Below are positions 1-7,630 of a stretch of DNA of 46,894 nucleotides, piece by piece. The stretch is from a virus, in IMG/VR virus record IMGVR_UViG_3300027749_003864, positions 1 to 46,894 of that record, one strand, 5' to 3'. The position numbers and the translations under genes are program-made. The notes under the pieces were generated by a model that saw only the letters and a program-made list of their open reading frames with translations, was not told where the DNA came from and ran no database searches. Each line of letters opens with the position of its first letter. Within the stretch, counting starts at the first letter, position 1.

Positions 1-110
1 TTGTGTTTCAAGATTTTGGCGAACTCTTTCAAGCGAAGTTCGTATTGTTTCTCGGCATCGTGGTCGACGCAAGCCTTGTACAGTTTAGCTATTAGCTTTT
101 TCTGTTTCAT
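1..110 (-). CDS. Small basic phage protein (3' part cut off by window edge)
   Basis: The ATG at 110-108 is preceded by a strong ribosome site (AGGAGGA). The visible 36 residues begin [18 protein letters not shown] and are rich in Lys and Glu, likely helical. No domain is recognised and the C-terminus lies outside the window. A late promoter (AATAAATA, 139-132) sits 21 nt upstream, inside the end of the preceding gene, so it is probably expressed late. The reading frame and its signals are clear; function is unknown. Confidence 0.6.
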   Translation of the reverse strand, partial: MKQKKLIAKLYKACVDHDAEKQYELRLKEFAKILKH

Positions 111-130
111 GGTTGTGTCCTCCTTGATAG

Positions 131-730
131 TTATTTATTCGCTAACGGATTATCAACCGCTTGTTTAATCTTGTTATCAACTTCTGCTCTTAACGCACGA
201 ATCTCAGCTTGTTGTTCTTTTTGATTCTTAACCAACTCGCGATTGATATCTTTTAGTGTAGCATCAACATCACGCTTGATTTCTTTCACAGTGCCATCGA
301 CATCGCGCTTAATTTCCTTCATTCCTGAATCTGTTAGTCGTTGATCTGTTTTACTTGAACGCTCAACATTTTCAACAACAGCTTCTAGTCTGCGAACATC
401 GCCTTTAAGATCGTTCTTGATGTTGTTGGTATACTCGGTCATCTTGCTAGTATTGGCATCCAACACTTCCATCTTTTTATAGATTTCAGCAAGATCAGGT
501 GTAACATATTCCGCAATCTTTTTCTTCATCCCCATGTAGTCTTTATACACCTCAAAGCACCCATAAAGCCCGCCCAATAATGATGACGCTAGGGTGAATG
601 CTACCATAAGTTTGGCTGGTGTGAATTCATAACCACCAATACTGATAACAGTATCTTTGCTGGCATACTTTTTTACAGCCGCTTCAGCTTCGTCTATTTT
701 TGCATTGACGTCTTTAATTTCTTCTGTCAT
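131..730 (-). CDS. Membrane-anchored coiled-coil protein
   Basis: 199 residues. A single hydrophobic segment at about residues 40-61 is followed by a long charged helical region. Residues 138-170 hold three consecutive 11-residue repeats ([33 protein letters not shown]), a pattern typical of right-handed coiled coils. The ribosome site (AAGGAGAG) is good. The gene lies 1 nt downstream of the Gln-rich protein gene and is probably in its operon. No family is recognised. The context of two exported neighbours suggests an envelope-related role, which is inference only. Confidence 0.6.
   Translation of the reverse strand: MTEEIKDVNAKIDEAEAAVKKYASKDTVISIGGYEFTPAKLMVAFTLASSLLGGLYGCFEVYKDYMGMKKKIAEYVTPDLAEIYKKMEVLDANTSKMTEYTNNIKNDLKGDVRRLEAVVENVERSSKTDQRLTDSGMKEIKRDVDGTVKEIKRDVDATLKDINRELVKNQKEQQAEIRALRAEVDNKIKQAVDNPLANK
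132..139 (-). promoter_or_regulatory. T4-type late promoter
   Basis: AATAAATA on the minus strand, 21 nt before the ATG of the partial gene at 110. It overlaps the stop codon of the upstream gene. It matches the T4/cyanophage late element (TATAAATA and close variants) seen before many genes in this window. Confidence 0.55.
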
Positions 731-731
731 T

Positions 732-2822
732 TTACTCTCCTTGCTTATATTGCATGTCTACCATTCTTTTATGTAGGCTATCGCTACTCATTTGTCGCAG
801 TACTTGTACGTTGTCTATGACTTTTTGGCCTTTATAAACTTCTTTAGGTTCATAAAAAGCCGTATCTCTTAATACAAACGAATATGCTTCAAATCCTCTT
901 GGTTGTGTAGCCATTGATGCAAGATCAACACCTGCGGCTAGATCGTTTGGTTGTACATTTCTATTAACTGTACTTGTCTGTGACTGTATATTTTCTTGCA
1001 TTAACTCAAAACGCTGTTGCATCATCATTTCTGACAATGGATTGCCAGCCTTACCCATGCCGCCAAAACTAGCAACTTGCATTGGTGGTGTTTCTACTTC
1101 CATAATACGTTCTTGTAATCGTGGCTGATATACAGGTGCGGTTTGTGTAGGTGCTGGACTTATACTAGATAAATTTAATGACCCTAGTGGATTGTAGGCA
1201 AACGGATTTCGACTAACTGTTAATCCTGTACCACTACTGGCTTGTTGTTGGGATTCTGTTGCTGCAGGTGCTGTAGGTTTTAACATAGCTACTGATGTTG
1301 ACTGTGTTTCTTGTTGTGCTTGTTGCGGTGGTGTATATGCAGCTTGTTGAATCTGTACAACACTTCCATTAGATTGTTGTTGTACTTCTTGTTGTACTTC
1401 TTGTTGTACTTGTTGTACTACACGACTAGTCTGTTGCTGTTGCGTAGTAGTCTGTTGCTGTTGTTGCGTATTTTGACTTGTTTGAATTGCGGTCTGCTGG
1501 CTAGCTTGTGTATTTTGACTGGAGAACTGTGCGGCTGCTGTGGCACTGTTAGCACTCATATCTTGATTCATACTGATTGCAAGATTACTAGCGGCTTGTG
1601 AACTTTGTTGGGTATTTTCAAATGCTTTGGCAGCATTTTGTACGGCTGATTGTTGTATTGCTTGTTCTTTGGCCTGTGCTGATTTGACCACACTCATTGC
1701 TAATTTGCTAGGGCCACCTCCGCTGGTTGCAGAGCCTGCTTGTTGTGGGCCTGCCTGACTTGGTCCAGCACTTGGTGGAGGTGCAGATTGTGCTACTTGA
1801 GGAGGACCGCCGGCTGGTTGAGGTTGTGTTGGTGCAGGCCCAGCTTGTTGCGGGCTAGGCTGTGCCGGATTATCTTGTGCTACCGCAGGATTTTGATTTG
1901 GATCTTGCCCCGGTTGCTGAGTTGGTAGTCCTTGTTGTGCAGGTGCTTGCTGTGCAGGTTGTTGTGCTTGCTGTTGTGGACTTGCTTGAGCTAATGCAGG
2001 TGCCGCATCGGCTACAGCAGGGGGTGCCGCCGCTGGTGCAGGTGATGTATAGTTCATTGCAGGTACAAATGAAGTAGCACTTGCATTTGAAACTGTAGAT
2101 CCTAGTATAGAATTTTTAACAGTAGCTAAAGCGTATCCTGGGCAAGTAGGACTTGATAATGGGTCGTTTATACACGGATCGGGCTTTACTGTATATTTCA
2201 AGCTAAAATTAACATTAATAATTTCTGGACCATAATTGCCAGCCCAATAATTATTGTCTCGGCCTACAAAGCCTACCTGTGCATTACTAAAGCTAGTTGC
2301 TGGTACAGGACTAGAAAAAGTTTCACTGAAGTTAAAGTTAGTCCAGTTATATTTCCTATTTGTTTGACTAGTATAATCATAGTTTGCTGCTAGTCCTCCA
2401 CCGCTATTATAGAACTTAACATACGCACCTAAATAATCTTGACGTCCATCATCCCAGCCGTTGCCGTTCTTAGCAGTAAACCCGAAATTAAATCCTCCAA
2501 GTTGTACACCACTTCCGCCTATAGACAATGCCTTGTTTATACTGACAATTTGATTTAAGTCTGTAGTGCCGTATGAATAGTTAATAACACCATCTGGTCT
2601 TATACTTGGTTTAGGACCACAGTTACCAGCCTGACCGGCCTGGAAGCACAGTGTATTAACATAGACACCGTTGTTCCAAATGCTAGTCGTATCTGTAGGC
2701 GCAGTACCGTTATTAATTAAATTACCGGTAGTAGCGTCTACTTGAGCATTAGTGGAAGCCGAATATACGATAAGCAATAACGCCCAGTATACTACCGATA
2801 CCAACTTTCTTATAAGTGTCAT
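732..2822 (-). CDS. Exported Gln/Pro/Ala-rich protein
   Basis: About 696 residues from the ATG at 2822; a GTG 6 nt upstream (2828) is an alternative. The ATG has a ribosome site (AGAGGTGAG). Residues 1-28 form a signal peptide ending in STNAQ. Residues about 40-215 look like a folded beta-rich, lectin-like domain with many Asn, Gly and Tyr. About residues 240-560 are low-complexity (Gln, Ala, Pro runs such as QQVQQEVQQEVQQ). A conserved-looking C-terminal segment follows (FEAYSFVLRDTAFYEPKEVY). Its 5' end overlaps the 3' end of the Asn-rich gene by about 74 nt in another frame. Probably an envelope or virion surface protein; function unknown. Confidence 0.65.
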   Translation of the reverse strand: MTLIRKLVSVVYWALLLIVYSASTNAQVDATTGNLINNGTAPTDTTSIWNNGVYVNTLCFQAGQAGNCGPKPSIRPDGVINYSYGTTDLNQIVSINKALSIGGSGVQLGGFNFGFTAKNGNGWDDGRQDYLGAYVKFYNSGGGLAANYDYTSQTNRKYNWTNFNFSETFSSPVPATSFSNAQVGFVGRDNNYWAGNYGPEIINVNFSLKYTVKPDPCINDPLSSPTCPGYALATVKNSILGSTVSNASATSFVPAMNYTSPAPAAAPPAVADAAPALAQASPQQQAQQPAQQAPAQQGLPTQQPGQDPNQNPAVAQDNPAQPSPQQAGPAPTQPQPAGGPPQVAQSAPPPSAGPSQAGPQQAGSATSGGGPSKLAMSVVKSAQAKEQAIQQSAVQNAAKAFENTQQSSQAASNLAISMNQDMSANSATAAAQFSSQNTQASQQTAIQTSQNTQQQQQTTTQQQQTSRVVQQVQQEVQQEVQQQSNGSVVQIQQAAYTPPQQAQQETQSTSVAMLKPTAPAATESQQQASSGTGLTVSRNPFAYNPLGSLNLSSISPAPTQTAPVYQPRLQERIMEVETPPMQVASFGGMGKAGNPLSEMMMQQRFELMQENIQSQTSTVNRNVQPNDLAAGVDLASMATQPRGFEAYSFVLRDTAFYEPKEVYKGQKVIDNVQVLRQMSSDSLHKRMVDMQYKQGE

Positions 2823-4116
2823 CTTCACTCACCTCTGTTTCTTTTGGTAATTTTTCTGGATTTGATTCCCACTCTACTTTAGCTTGGGCTCCAATCTTAC
2901 CTTCGTACGGGCATGGTGTGCCTGCTGCCATCATAGCATCAAATACACGACGATCTTGACACATAGTAGCAACTGCGGCAACTTTCATCCCCATGTCGTA
3001 TAATGTCTTGCTTAATTTTAATCGTTCACAATTCATATCACGAACTGTGCCGCCTGAACTAACACCAAAGATTTGTGTTTGTACTGAACCGCTTGTGCCT
3101 GTTGTACATAGGTCAGCATTACCACCTGACATCATTGCTGGTGCAACGGCTGTTGGTGGAGGTTGAATAACACGCTGAGTAATATCACTTGTATTAACAT
3201 TGTTATTTGTCATTGAACCACTGTTAATATTCTGATTAACGTTATTATTTGCATTAGTACTTGTACTAGCATTAGTATTATTATTGTTATTGGTCATTGT
3301 ACCGTTATTGGTATTCTGATTAATATTAGTCATCGTTCCTGTGTTAATATTGTTATTAGTATTGCTAGTAGTAGCTGTTGTAGTGTTGATATTACGATTG
3401 GTCATATCACCTGTATTAACATTATTATTTGTGTTAACACTGGTACTCGTATTAACATTGTTGTTATTGTTAGTCATTGTACCATACTGGTAGTTAGTAT
3501 TGGTGCTTGTACTAGTGTTAACATTGTTGTTATTGTTAGTATTAACACTAGTGCTAGAACTAACATTATTATTGTTATAAGTCATTGTACCTGAATTAAT
3601 GTTATTATTGGTGTTGACATTATTGCTAGTACTTGCGCTGACATTGTTGTTATTGTACGTCATTGTACCAGTATTAATATTGTTATTGGTGTTAACATTA
3701 TTGCTAGTACTGGTACTTGTATTGACATTGTTGTTATTGTTAGTCATTGTACCTGTATTAACATTATTATTATTAAATGTCTGAGTACCGCTATTAACGT
3801 TATTGTTGTTATTAGTGTAGGTTACTGCGCCACTCATAACGTTGTTATTGTTATTATTGTTGGTCATAGTACCACTATTAACGTTATTGTTGTTATTAGT
3901 GTTAGTTGTACCGCCACTTAGCACAGTATTATTATTTGTAGTTGTAGTACCGCTATTAACATTATTTGTGTTAATTGTACTTGTGCTAACGCTTGTACTA
4001 TTAGTATCTACGAGACTTTTAGAATCGTAGCCGCCTTGGTTAATCACAGTTTGAGGTAGCACGGTGGTGCTTGATAGTACCAACATTAATGCTGGCATTA
4101 TATTTTTAATACGCAT
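2749..4116 (-). CDS. Exported Asn/Thr-rich repeat protein
   Basis: 455 residues. The signal peptide spans residues 1-22 (MRIKNIMPALMLVLSSTTVLP). About residues 35-325 are degenerate tandem repeats of the type NTGTMTNNNNNV, alternating Asn runs with Thr/Ser/Gly turns, as expected of a repetitive beta fold or a flexible stalk. Residues 335-420 form a compact Cys-containing domain (DLCTTGTSG, MNCERLKLSK, TMCQDRRVF, GTPCPYEG). The C-terminus ends in a hydrophobic helix (VGIGSILGVIAYRIF). A late-promoter-like TTAAATA (4146-4140) and a TGGAG ribosome site precede it. Function unknown; a surface or lysis-related role is only a guess. Confidence 0.65.
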   Translation of the reverse strand: MRIKNIMPALMLVLSSTTVLPQTVINQGGYDSKSLVDTNSTSVSTSTINTNNVNSGTTTTNNNTVLSGGTTNTNNNNNVNSGTMTNNNNNNNVMSGAVTYTNNNNNVNSGTQTFNNNNVNTGTMTNNNNNVNTSTSTSNNVNTNNNINTGTMTYNNNNVSASTSNNVNTNNNINSGTMTYNNNNVSSSTSVNTNNNNNVNTSTSTNTNYQYGTMTNNNNNVNTSTSVNTNNNVNTGDMTNRNINTTTATTSNTNNNINTGTMTNINQNTNNGTMTNNNNNTNASTSTNANNNVNQNINSGSMTNNNVNTSDITQRVIQPPPTAVAPAMMSGGNADLCTTGTSGSVQTQIFGVSSGGTVRDMNCERLKLSKTLYDMGMKVAAVATMCQDRRVFDAMMAAGTPCPYEGKIGAQAKVEWESNPEKLPKETEVSEDDTYKKVGIGSILGVIAYRIFGFH

Positions 4117-4139
4117 GGCTTCGCTCCAAATTGCATTAG

Positions 4140-4146
4140 TATTTAA
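4140..4146 (-). promoter_or_regulatory. Late-promoter-like element before the Asn-rich gene
   Basis: TTAAATA on the minus strand, about 24 nt from the ATG at 4116, with a TGGAG ribosome site between. It is a one-base variant of the late consensus. Confidence 0.35.
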
Positions 4147-4176
4147 GTGAGCAATTGTACGAGTAATACTACTGTA

Positions 4177-4863
4177 TTATTTTTTGAATTCTATTATTGC
4201 GGATTTTACCAAGCTATCAATACTGTTTATTAATGGGATTTCTTGATATTGTTTTTCTCTGACAACTAATGGTATTTCTGTACAGCCTAAAACCACAGCT
4301 TGCGCACCTTTTTCAATTAACGATTTAACCACAGTCATCAGCATGCCATGTGCTAATATAGGCTTGTTTGCTTTGATCAAATCTATTCCAGGCTGAACAT
4401 AGTCTTCCATTTCTTTGCTAGTTGGTGTTATGCAAGTCCATCCTAATTTGGACAAATGATTGTTATATAAGCCTAGTTGCATTGTAGCCCTAGTTCCCAT
4501 TACACCAATAGTACCAGTTATGTTTTGAGCTCGTAATTCATCTGCTACACTATCTACAATATGCGTAATTGGCACACCTAGTGCTGTTAATCTGTCATAC
4601 CAAAAATGTGCTGTATTGCAAGGAATTACAATGTGATCGCAATCTGCATTTTTTAAACCTTGTATCCCACGTTTAAGTTTTTCCCAAGGCAAATCGTCTT
4701 TGTTGAGTAAACTTGTACTACGATCTGGAACTGTAGGATCACTCCATAGTATTACTGGAATATGTTCTTGATCGCAGGTTGCTGGAGTTTGTTCAGTTAG
4801 GCGTACTAGGAATTCTGCACTGGCCGCTGGCCCCATTCCACCAAGTACACCTAGGCGTTTCAT
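4177..4863 (-). CDS. Aspartate/glutamate racemase family protein
   Basis: 228 residues, the usual family length. Family marks are visible: GGMGP at residues 8-12, PCNTAH with Cys82 and GCTE with Cys194. These are the two cysteines that act as acid and base in cofactor-independent racemases. Expected reaction: interconversion of L- and D-Asp (or Glu) in the cytoplasm. It is the last gene of a four-gene coupled cassette with a binding protein and an acidic-amino-acid-type symporter, and its start overlaps the previous stop (ATGA). This suggests one pathway for uptake and racemisation of an acidic amino acid. Substrate is not proven; hydantoin or maleate-type relatives share the fold. Confidence 0.85.
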   Translation of the reverse strand: MKRLGVLGGMGPAASAEFLVRLTEQTPATCDQEHIPVILWSDPTVPDRSTSLLNKDDLPWEKLKRGIQGLKNADCDHIVIPCNTAHFWYDRLTALGVPITHIVDSVADELRAQNITGTIGVMGTRATMQLGLYNNHLSKLGWTCITPTSKEMEDYVQPGIDLIKANKPILAHGMLMTVVKSLIEKGAQAVVLGCTEIPLVVREKQYQEIPLINSIDSLVKSAIIEFKK

Positions 4864-5465
4864 TTTTTATTGTATAGTAAACTGGATGCCACTATCATAA
4901 CAGTCTGTGCCATCTCAATATCTGAAGGTTTTTCCTTCCATCCGACACTAATTTGCCCGATAAACAAACCTGGTTCTGCTGGAACACTTATGCGACACAT
5001 GTAGTTTACACCAGATGCTTTATAAGTAAATCCAATATAGCTTTGAGGTCTGTTATAGTCTGCACAGGGAATTTTGCCTGACATTAGACCAATAACATCT
5101 TCATTGTTATTTAGATTTTTCGTTAACAGGCCAACATCTGCACCGTCGTGAGTTTTATCATGGCCGCCACTACGACTGGTTAAGTAAGTTAATTTTCTAG
5201 TGTTAAGCACAGTATTAACTTCAAACAATGCTACTAGTTCTGCATCTGTATTTTTCAGTATAAAGTTTGCGGCTTCTTCATACTTGCCATTCATTTTGGG
5301 TAGTGCTTGTTGAGCACGATAACTGGCCATAAAGTTATCTTTTTCGCTGTATACGATCCAGCCTCCAAAAGTAAGGAGGCATAGAAACACAACCGTAAAT
5401 AGGCGAAAAGGACTTTCGCCTATGAACTTCAATAGTTCAAGCAGGAACTCTTTCAGCTTGTCCAT
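4860..5465 (-). CDS. Single-pass membrane protein of unknown function in the transport cassette
   Basis: 201 residues. One transmembrane segment at about residues 20-39 (LFTVVFLCLLTFGGW), preceded by a short amphipathic N-terminus. The rest is probably periplasmic. It overlaps the symporter gene by 29 nt at its start and the racemase by 4 nt at its end, so it is translationally coupled on both sides. No domain is recognised. Its place between transporter and racemase suggests an accessory role, which is inference. Confidence 0.6.
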   Translation of the reverse strand: MDKLKEFLLELLKFIGESPFRLFTVVFLCLLTFGGWIVYSEKDNFMASYRAQQALPKMNGKYEEAANFILKNTDAELVALFEVNTVLNTRKLTYLTSRSGGHDKTHDGADVGLLTKNLNNNEDVIGLMSGKIPCADYNRPQSYIGFTYKASGVNYMCRISVPAEPGLFIGQISVGWKEKPSDIEMAQTVMIVASSLLYNKK

Positions 5466-6717
5466 GGTCCACGTCTGCTACAAATGCTGTTACACCCATA
5501 TTACCAATAACATGGCTGGCTGTGCGAATCATATCCATTAGAGGATCAACAGCAATAAACAAGACCAATACTGCTTCGCTTGGTAGTTTTAACAAGTCAC
5601 AAACAACTGCCACTGTAGCCACTGTTAGAATACCTGTAGTACCTGCACTTGCTAGTCCTGCTAAAATGCTACCAAGCAATATAACAATCAATCCACTGGC
5701 ACCTAATGATAAATCATAAATGCCAGCAATAAACGCTGTGGCAATGGCATAGTAAACAATACTTCCAATACGGTTAACAGTAAAGCTCAAGGGAGTAGTT
5801 AGTTCTACGGCATCTTTATTATAGCCTAGTTTAACTAAAGCTTCTTGGCTGTAAGGAATACAAGCTAGGCTTGAACGACTACTAACAGCAATCATAAATG
5901 TTTCTTGTATGCCATGCATTGTGTCTATAATACTCTTGCGAGATTTCCAGGCAATATATGCTGTAGCAATAGCAACAATAATAAATCCGCCCACAGTCTG
6001 CTGAATAATAAAATCAACCATAGTACCAAAAATGCCTACGCCTACCTTGGCTACTTGTGTTGATATCATGGCAAATAGTGCAATTGGTAAGAAGTAGTTT
6101 AAGAACTTGAAAATACTAATACTGGCCTGTTGGACACTTTTGAAGATATCAATCATAACTTCTTGTCCCACAGACTTTATGTTGCCCAGGGCAATACCGA
6201 AGATTAAACAGAAAATAACAATCTTAAGACTTTCACCAGATTCTAAACTTTGAAAGATATTTTCTGGAATAAACTTCTGTATCATTGCACCAGCACTTGG
6301 CTTAGGTACAACTAGCATTGGCTCTTTTAGTGTAATTGACATTTCGGTCCCTTGGTCTTTGTTGTTGACCAATGCACCAAGTTGTACTTTCTTTTCGGGA
6401 GTCATTTCGCTGCCAGTTAATACTGTCGAACCAACGCCAACGACAGAAGCCATGAACATACTAACAACAAAGCCAATGACAATCTTTTTAATCATCGACT
6501 GGCTACCTTCTTTCTGTAGCAGTCCAACTACACCAACTAGAATAGTGGCAAATAAGAAAGGTAATACAACAACCTTTAATAAACTGATGTAGATACTACC
6601 AATAGATTCTAATGCCATAACTTCGTGAGGCAAATATACCCCGCCAGCTACAGCCAACAGAATACTGCCTAAAATAGTCCAAGGACTAGCTAAAAATTTC
6701 TTTATATCGATTTTCAT
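5437..6717 (-). CDS. Dicarboxylate/amino acid:cation symporter (DAACS, GltP/DctA type)
   Basis: 426 residues, the normal family length, with several hydrophobic segments. Family landmarks: Ser-rich re-entrant hairpin 1 (SSRSSLA, residues 279-285), hairpin 2 (SAGTTG, 357-362), and the last helix DPLMDMIRTASHVIGN (391-406). Compared with GltPh (D390, D394, R397, N401, D405), the first Asp, DMxR and Arg398 are kept, but the Asn and Asp at the cation site read His402 and Asn406. Likely moves glutamate/aspartate or a dicarboxylate across the inner membrane; coupling ion uncertain. Coupled by ATGA to the binding-protein gene upstream. A transporter inside a phage genome is unusual. Confidence 0.85.
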   Translation of the reverse strand: MKIDIKKFLASPWTILGSILLAVAGGVYLPHEVMALESIGSIYISLLKVVVLPFLFATILVGVVGLLQKEGSQSMIKKIVIGFVVSMFMASVVGVGSTVLTGSEMTPEKKVQLGALVNNKDQGTEMSITLKEPMLVVPKPSAGAMIQKFIPENIFQSLESGESLKIVIFCLIFGIALGNIKSVGQEVMIDIFKSVQQASISIFKFLNYFLPIALFAMISTQVAKVGVGIFGTMVDFIIQQTVGGFIIVAIATAYIAWKSRKSIIDTMHGIQETFMIAVSSRSSLACIPYSQEALVKLGYNKDAVELTTPLSFTVNRIGSIVYYAIATAFIAGIYDLSLGASGLIVILLGSILAGLASAGTTGILTVATVAVVCDLLKLPSEAVLVLFIAVDPLMDMIRTASHVIGNMGVTAFVADVDHGQAERVPA

Positions 6718-7535
6718 TTGTTTTCCTTGTATCTATTCATTAATTTTTTAACATCGATGTCACGGTATTCACTGGAAATGACAAAGTTAGCAATGCCTAA
6801 TAATTGTAAGCAATTGGGTCTAACAGCCACGCCAATTTGATCTACGCTGTCACTAATTGTGATTGTTTTTGTAGTCAAGGCCGCTTCAGGTTTTTCAAAA
6901 CTAATTTTCTTAATTTCAAACTCGTCACGATAAGCGGCATTAATTTTACCACTTGTAACATTTGCTATGACCACGCCCCAGTCATCTTCTGGTAAGAATG
7001 TAGCTTTGGGAAAGTTGATACGAGCATAAGTGTCGTAGCTGGAGTTACGTATAAAACTAATCTTACCATTGAAGTCTCGAATAACTTCATAAGGTTCACG
7101 TCCTTTAGTATTCTGACTTAACCAAAGACGATTGATAATTATGCTTTGTTTTAGTGTTACATAAGGAGCACTGAATCTCAATGCTTGTAGTCGAGGTCCG
7201 GTAATACTTAATTTGCTAATAGCAATGTCAGCACGACCATCGCGAACTTGTTCTGCCACTTCAGCAAAGCTGGCAGCATCTCTACGGAATTCTACTGGCA
7301 CGCCTAGTTGTTTGCCAATGCTACGAGCAATGTCAACATCTAGTCCGTGTAGGTTATCGTCCTTACCACTAAAGAATGGAGGACTGTCTTTGCCGTTCAT
7401 GGCCACCACTAATTTGCCTGCTTTTTTAATAGCGGCAATGTCAGTGGGCAAAGGAACTTTAGAGTCGGGCATTTGTGCATAGCTAGGAAGTATAGCTAAC
7501 ACGCTGAATGTTAAGGATATTAGTAAGTTTTTCAT
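6714..7535 (-). CDS. Periplasmic amino-acid-binding protein (SBP family 3)
   Basis: 273 residues. Signal peptide at 1-20 (ending PSYAQ), then a typical family-3 solute-binding fold. HGLDVDIARSIGKQLGVPVEF and SKLSITGPRLQALRFSAPY match the conserved DvDla...iakkLGv and lsiT..R....FS.PY blocks. First gene of the transport/racemase cassette. No ribosome site precedes the ATG; instead a perfect late promoter TATAAATA (7548-7541) ends 5 nt before it, so the transcript would begin at or next to the start codon. ABC partners are absent here. It may serve host permeases or act with the symporter; that is open. Confidence 0.85.
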   Translation of the reverse strand: MKNLLISLTFSVLAILPSYAQMPDSKVPLPTDIAAIKKAGKLVVAMNGKDSPPFFSGKDDNLHGLDVDIARSIGKQLGVPVEFRRDAASFAEVAEQVRDGRADIAISKLSITGPRLQALRFSAPYVTLKQSIIINRLWLSQNTKGREPYEVIRDFNGKISFIRNSSYDTYARINFPKATFLPEDDWGVVIANVTSGKINAAYRDEFEIKKISFEKPEAALTTKTITISDSVDQIGVAVRPNCLQLLGIANFVISSEYRDIDVKKLMNRYKENK

Positions 7536-7540
7536 AGCAG

Positions 7541-7548
7541 TATTTATA
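7541..7548 (-). promoter_or_regulatory. Late promoter giving a probable leaderless transcript
   Basis: Perfect TATAAATA on the minus strand; the spacer CTGCT then leads directly to the ATG at 7535. In T4 late promoters this element lies at about -13 to -6, which places +1 on the A of the ATG. No Shine-Dalgarno is present. Confidence 0.6.
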
Positions 7549-7563
7549 CTATGAAAATAAATT

Positions 7564-7600
7564 AAACTATCGTATTATTACAGTGATATTACTATAGTTT
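7564..7600 (-). terminator. Imperfect inverted repeat, possible terminator
   Basis: AAACTAT (7564-7570) pairs with ATAGTTT (7594-7600), and pairing partly continues inward (GTA/TAC). On the minus strand it is followed by an AT-rich stretch with T runs. It separates the 623-aa gene from the transport cassette. Not a textbook GC-rich hairpin. Confidence 0.35.
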
Positions 7601-7630
7601 AAGGGTGTTGGAAAATTGACACCTTAGAAA

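Noticed and set aside
1311-2077. Plus-strand ORFs opposite the Gln-rich gene
   Set aside because: Antisense of CAA/CAG-rich codons; no start signals and unlikely Cys/Leu-rich composition.
3200-4000. CRISPR-like repetition
   Set aside because: Repeats are short, in frame and coding (Asn/Thr codons), with no constant repeat and unique spacer pattern.
3599-4030. Plus-strand Leu/Val-rich ORFs opposite the Asn-rich gene
   Set aside because: They are the antisense of AAT/AAC/ACT repeats, have no ribosome sites, and mirror low-complexity coding sequence.
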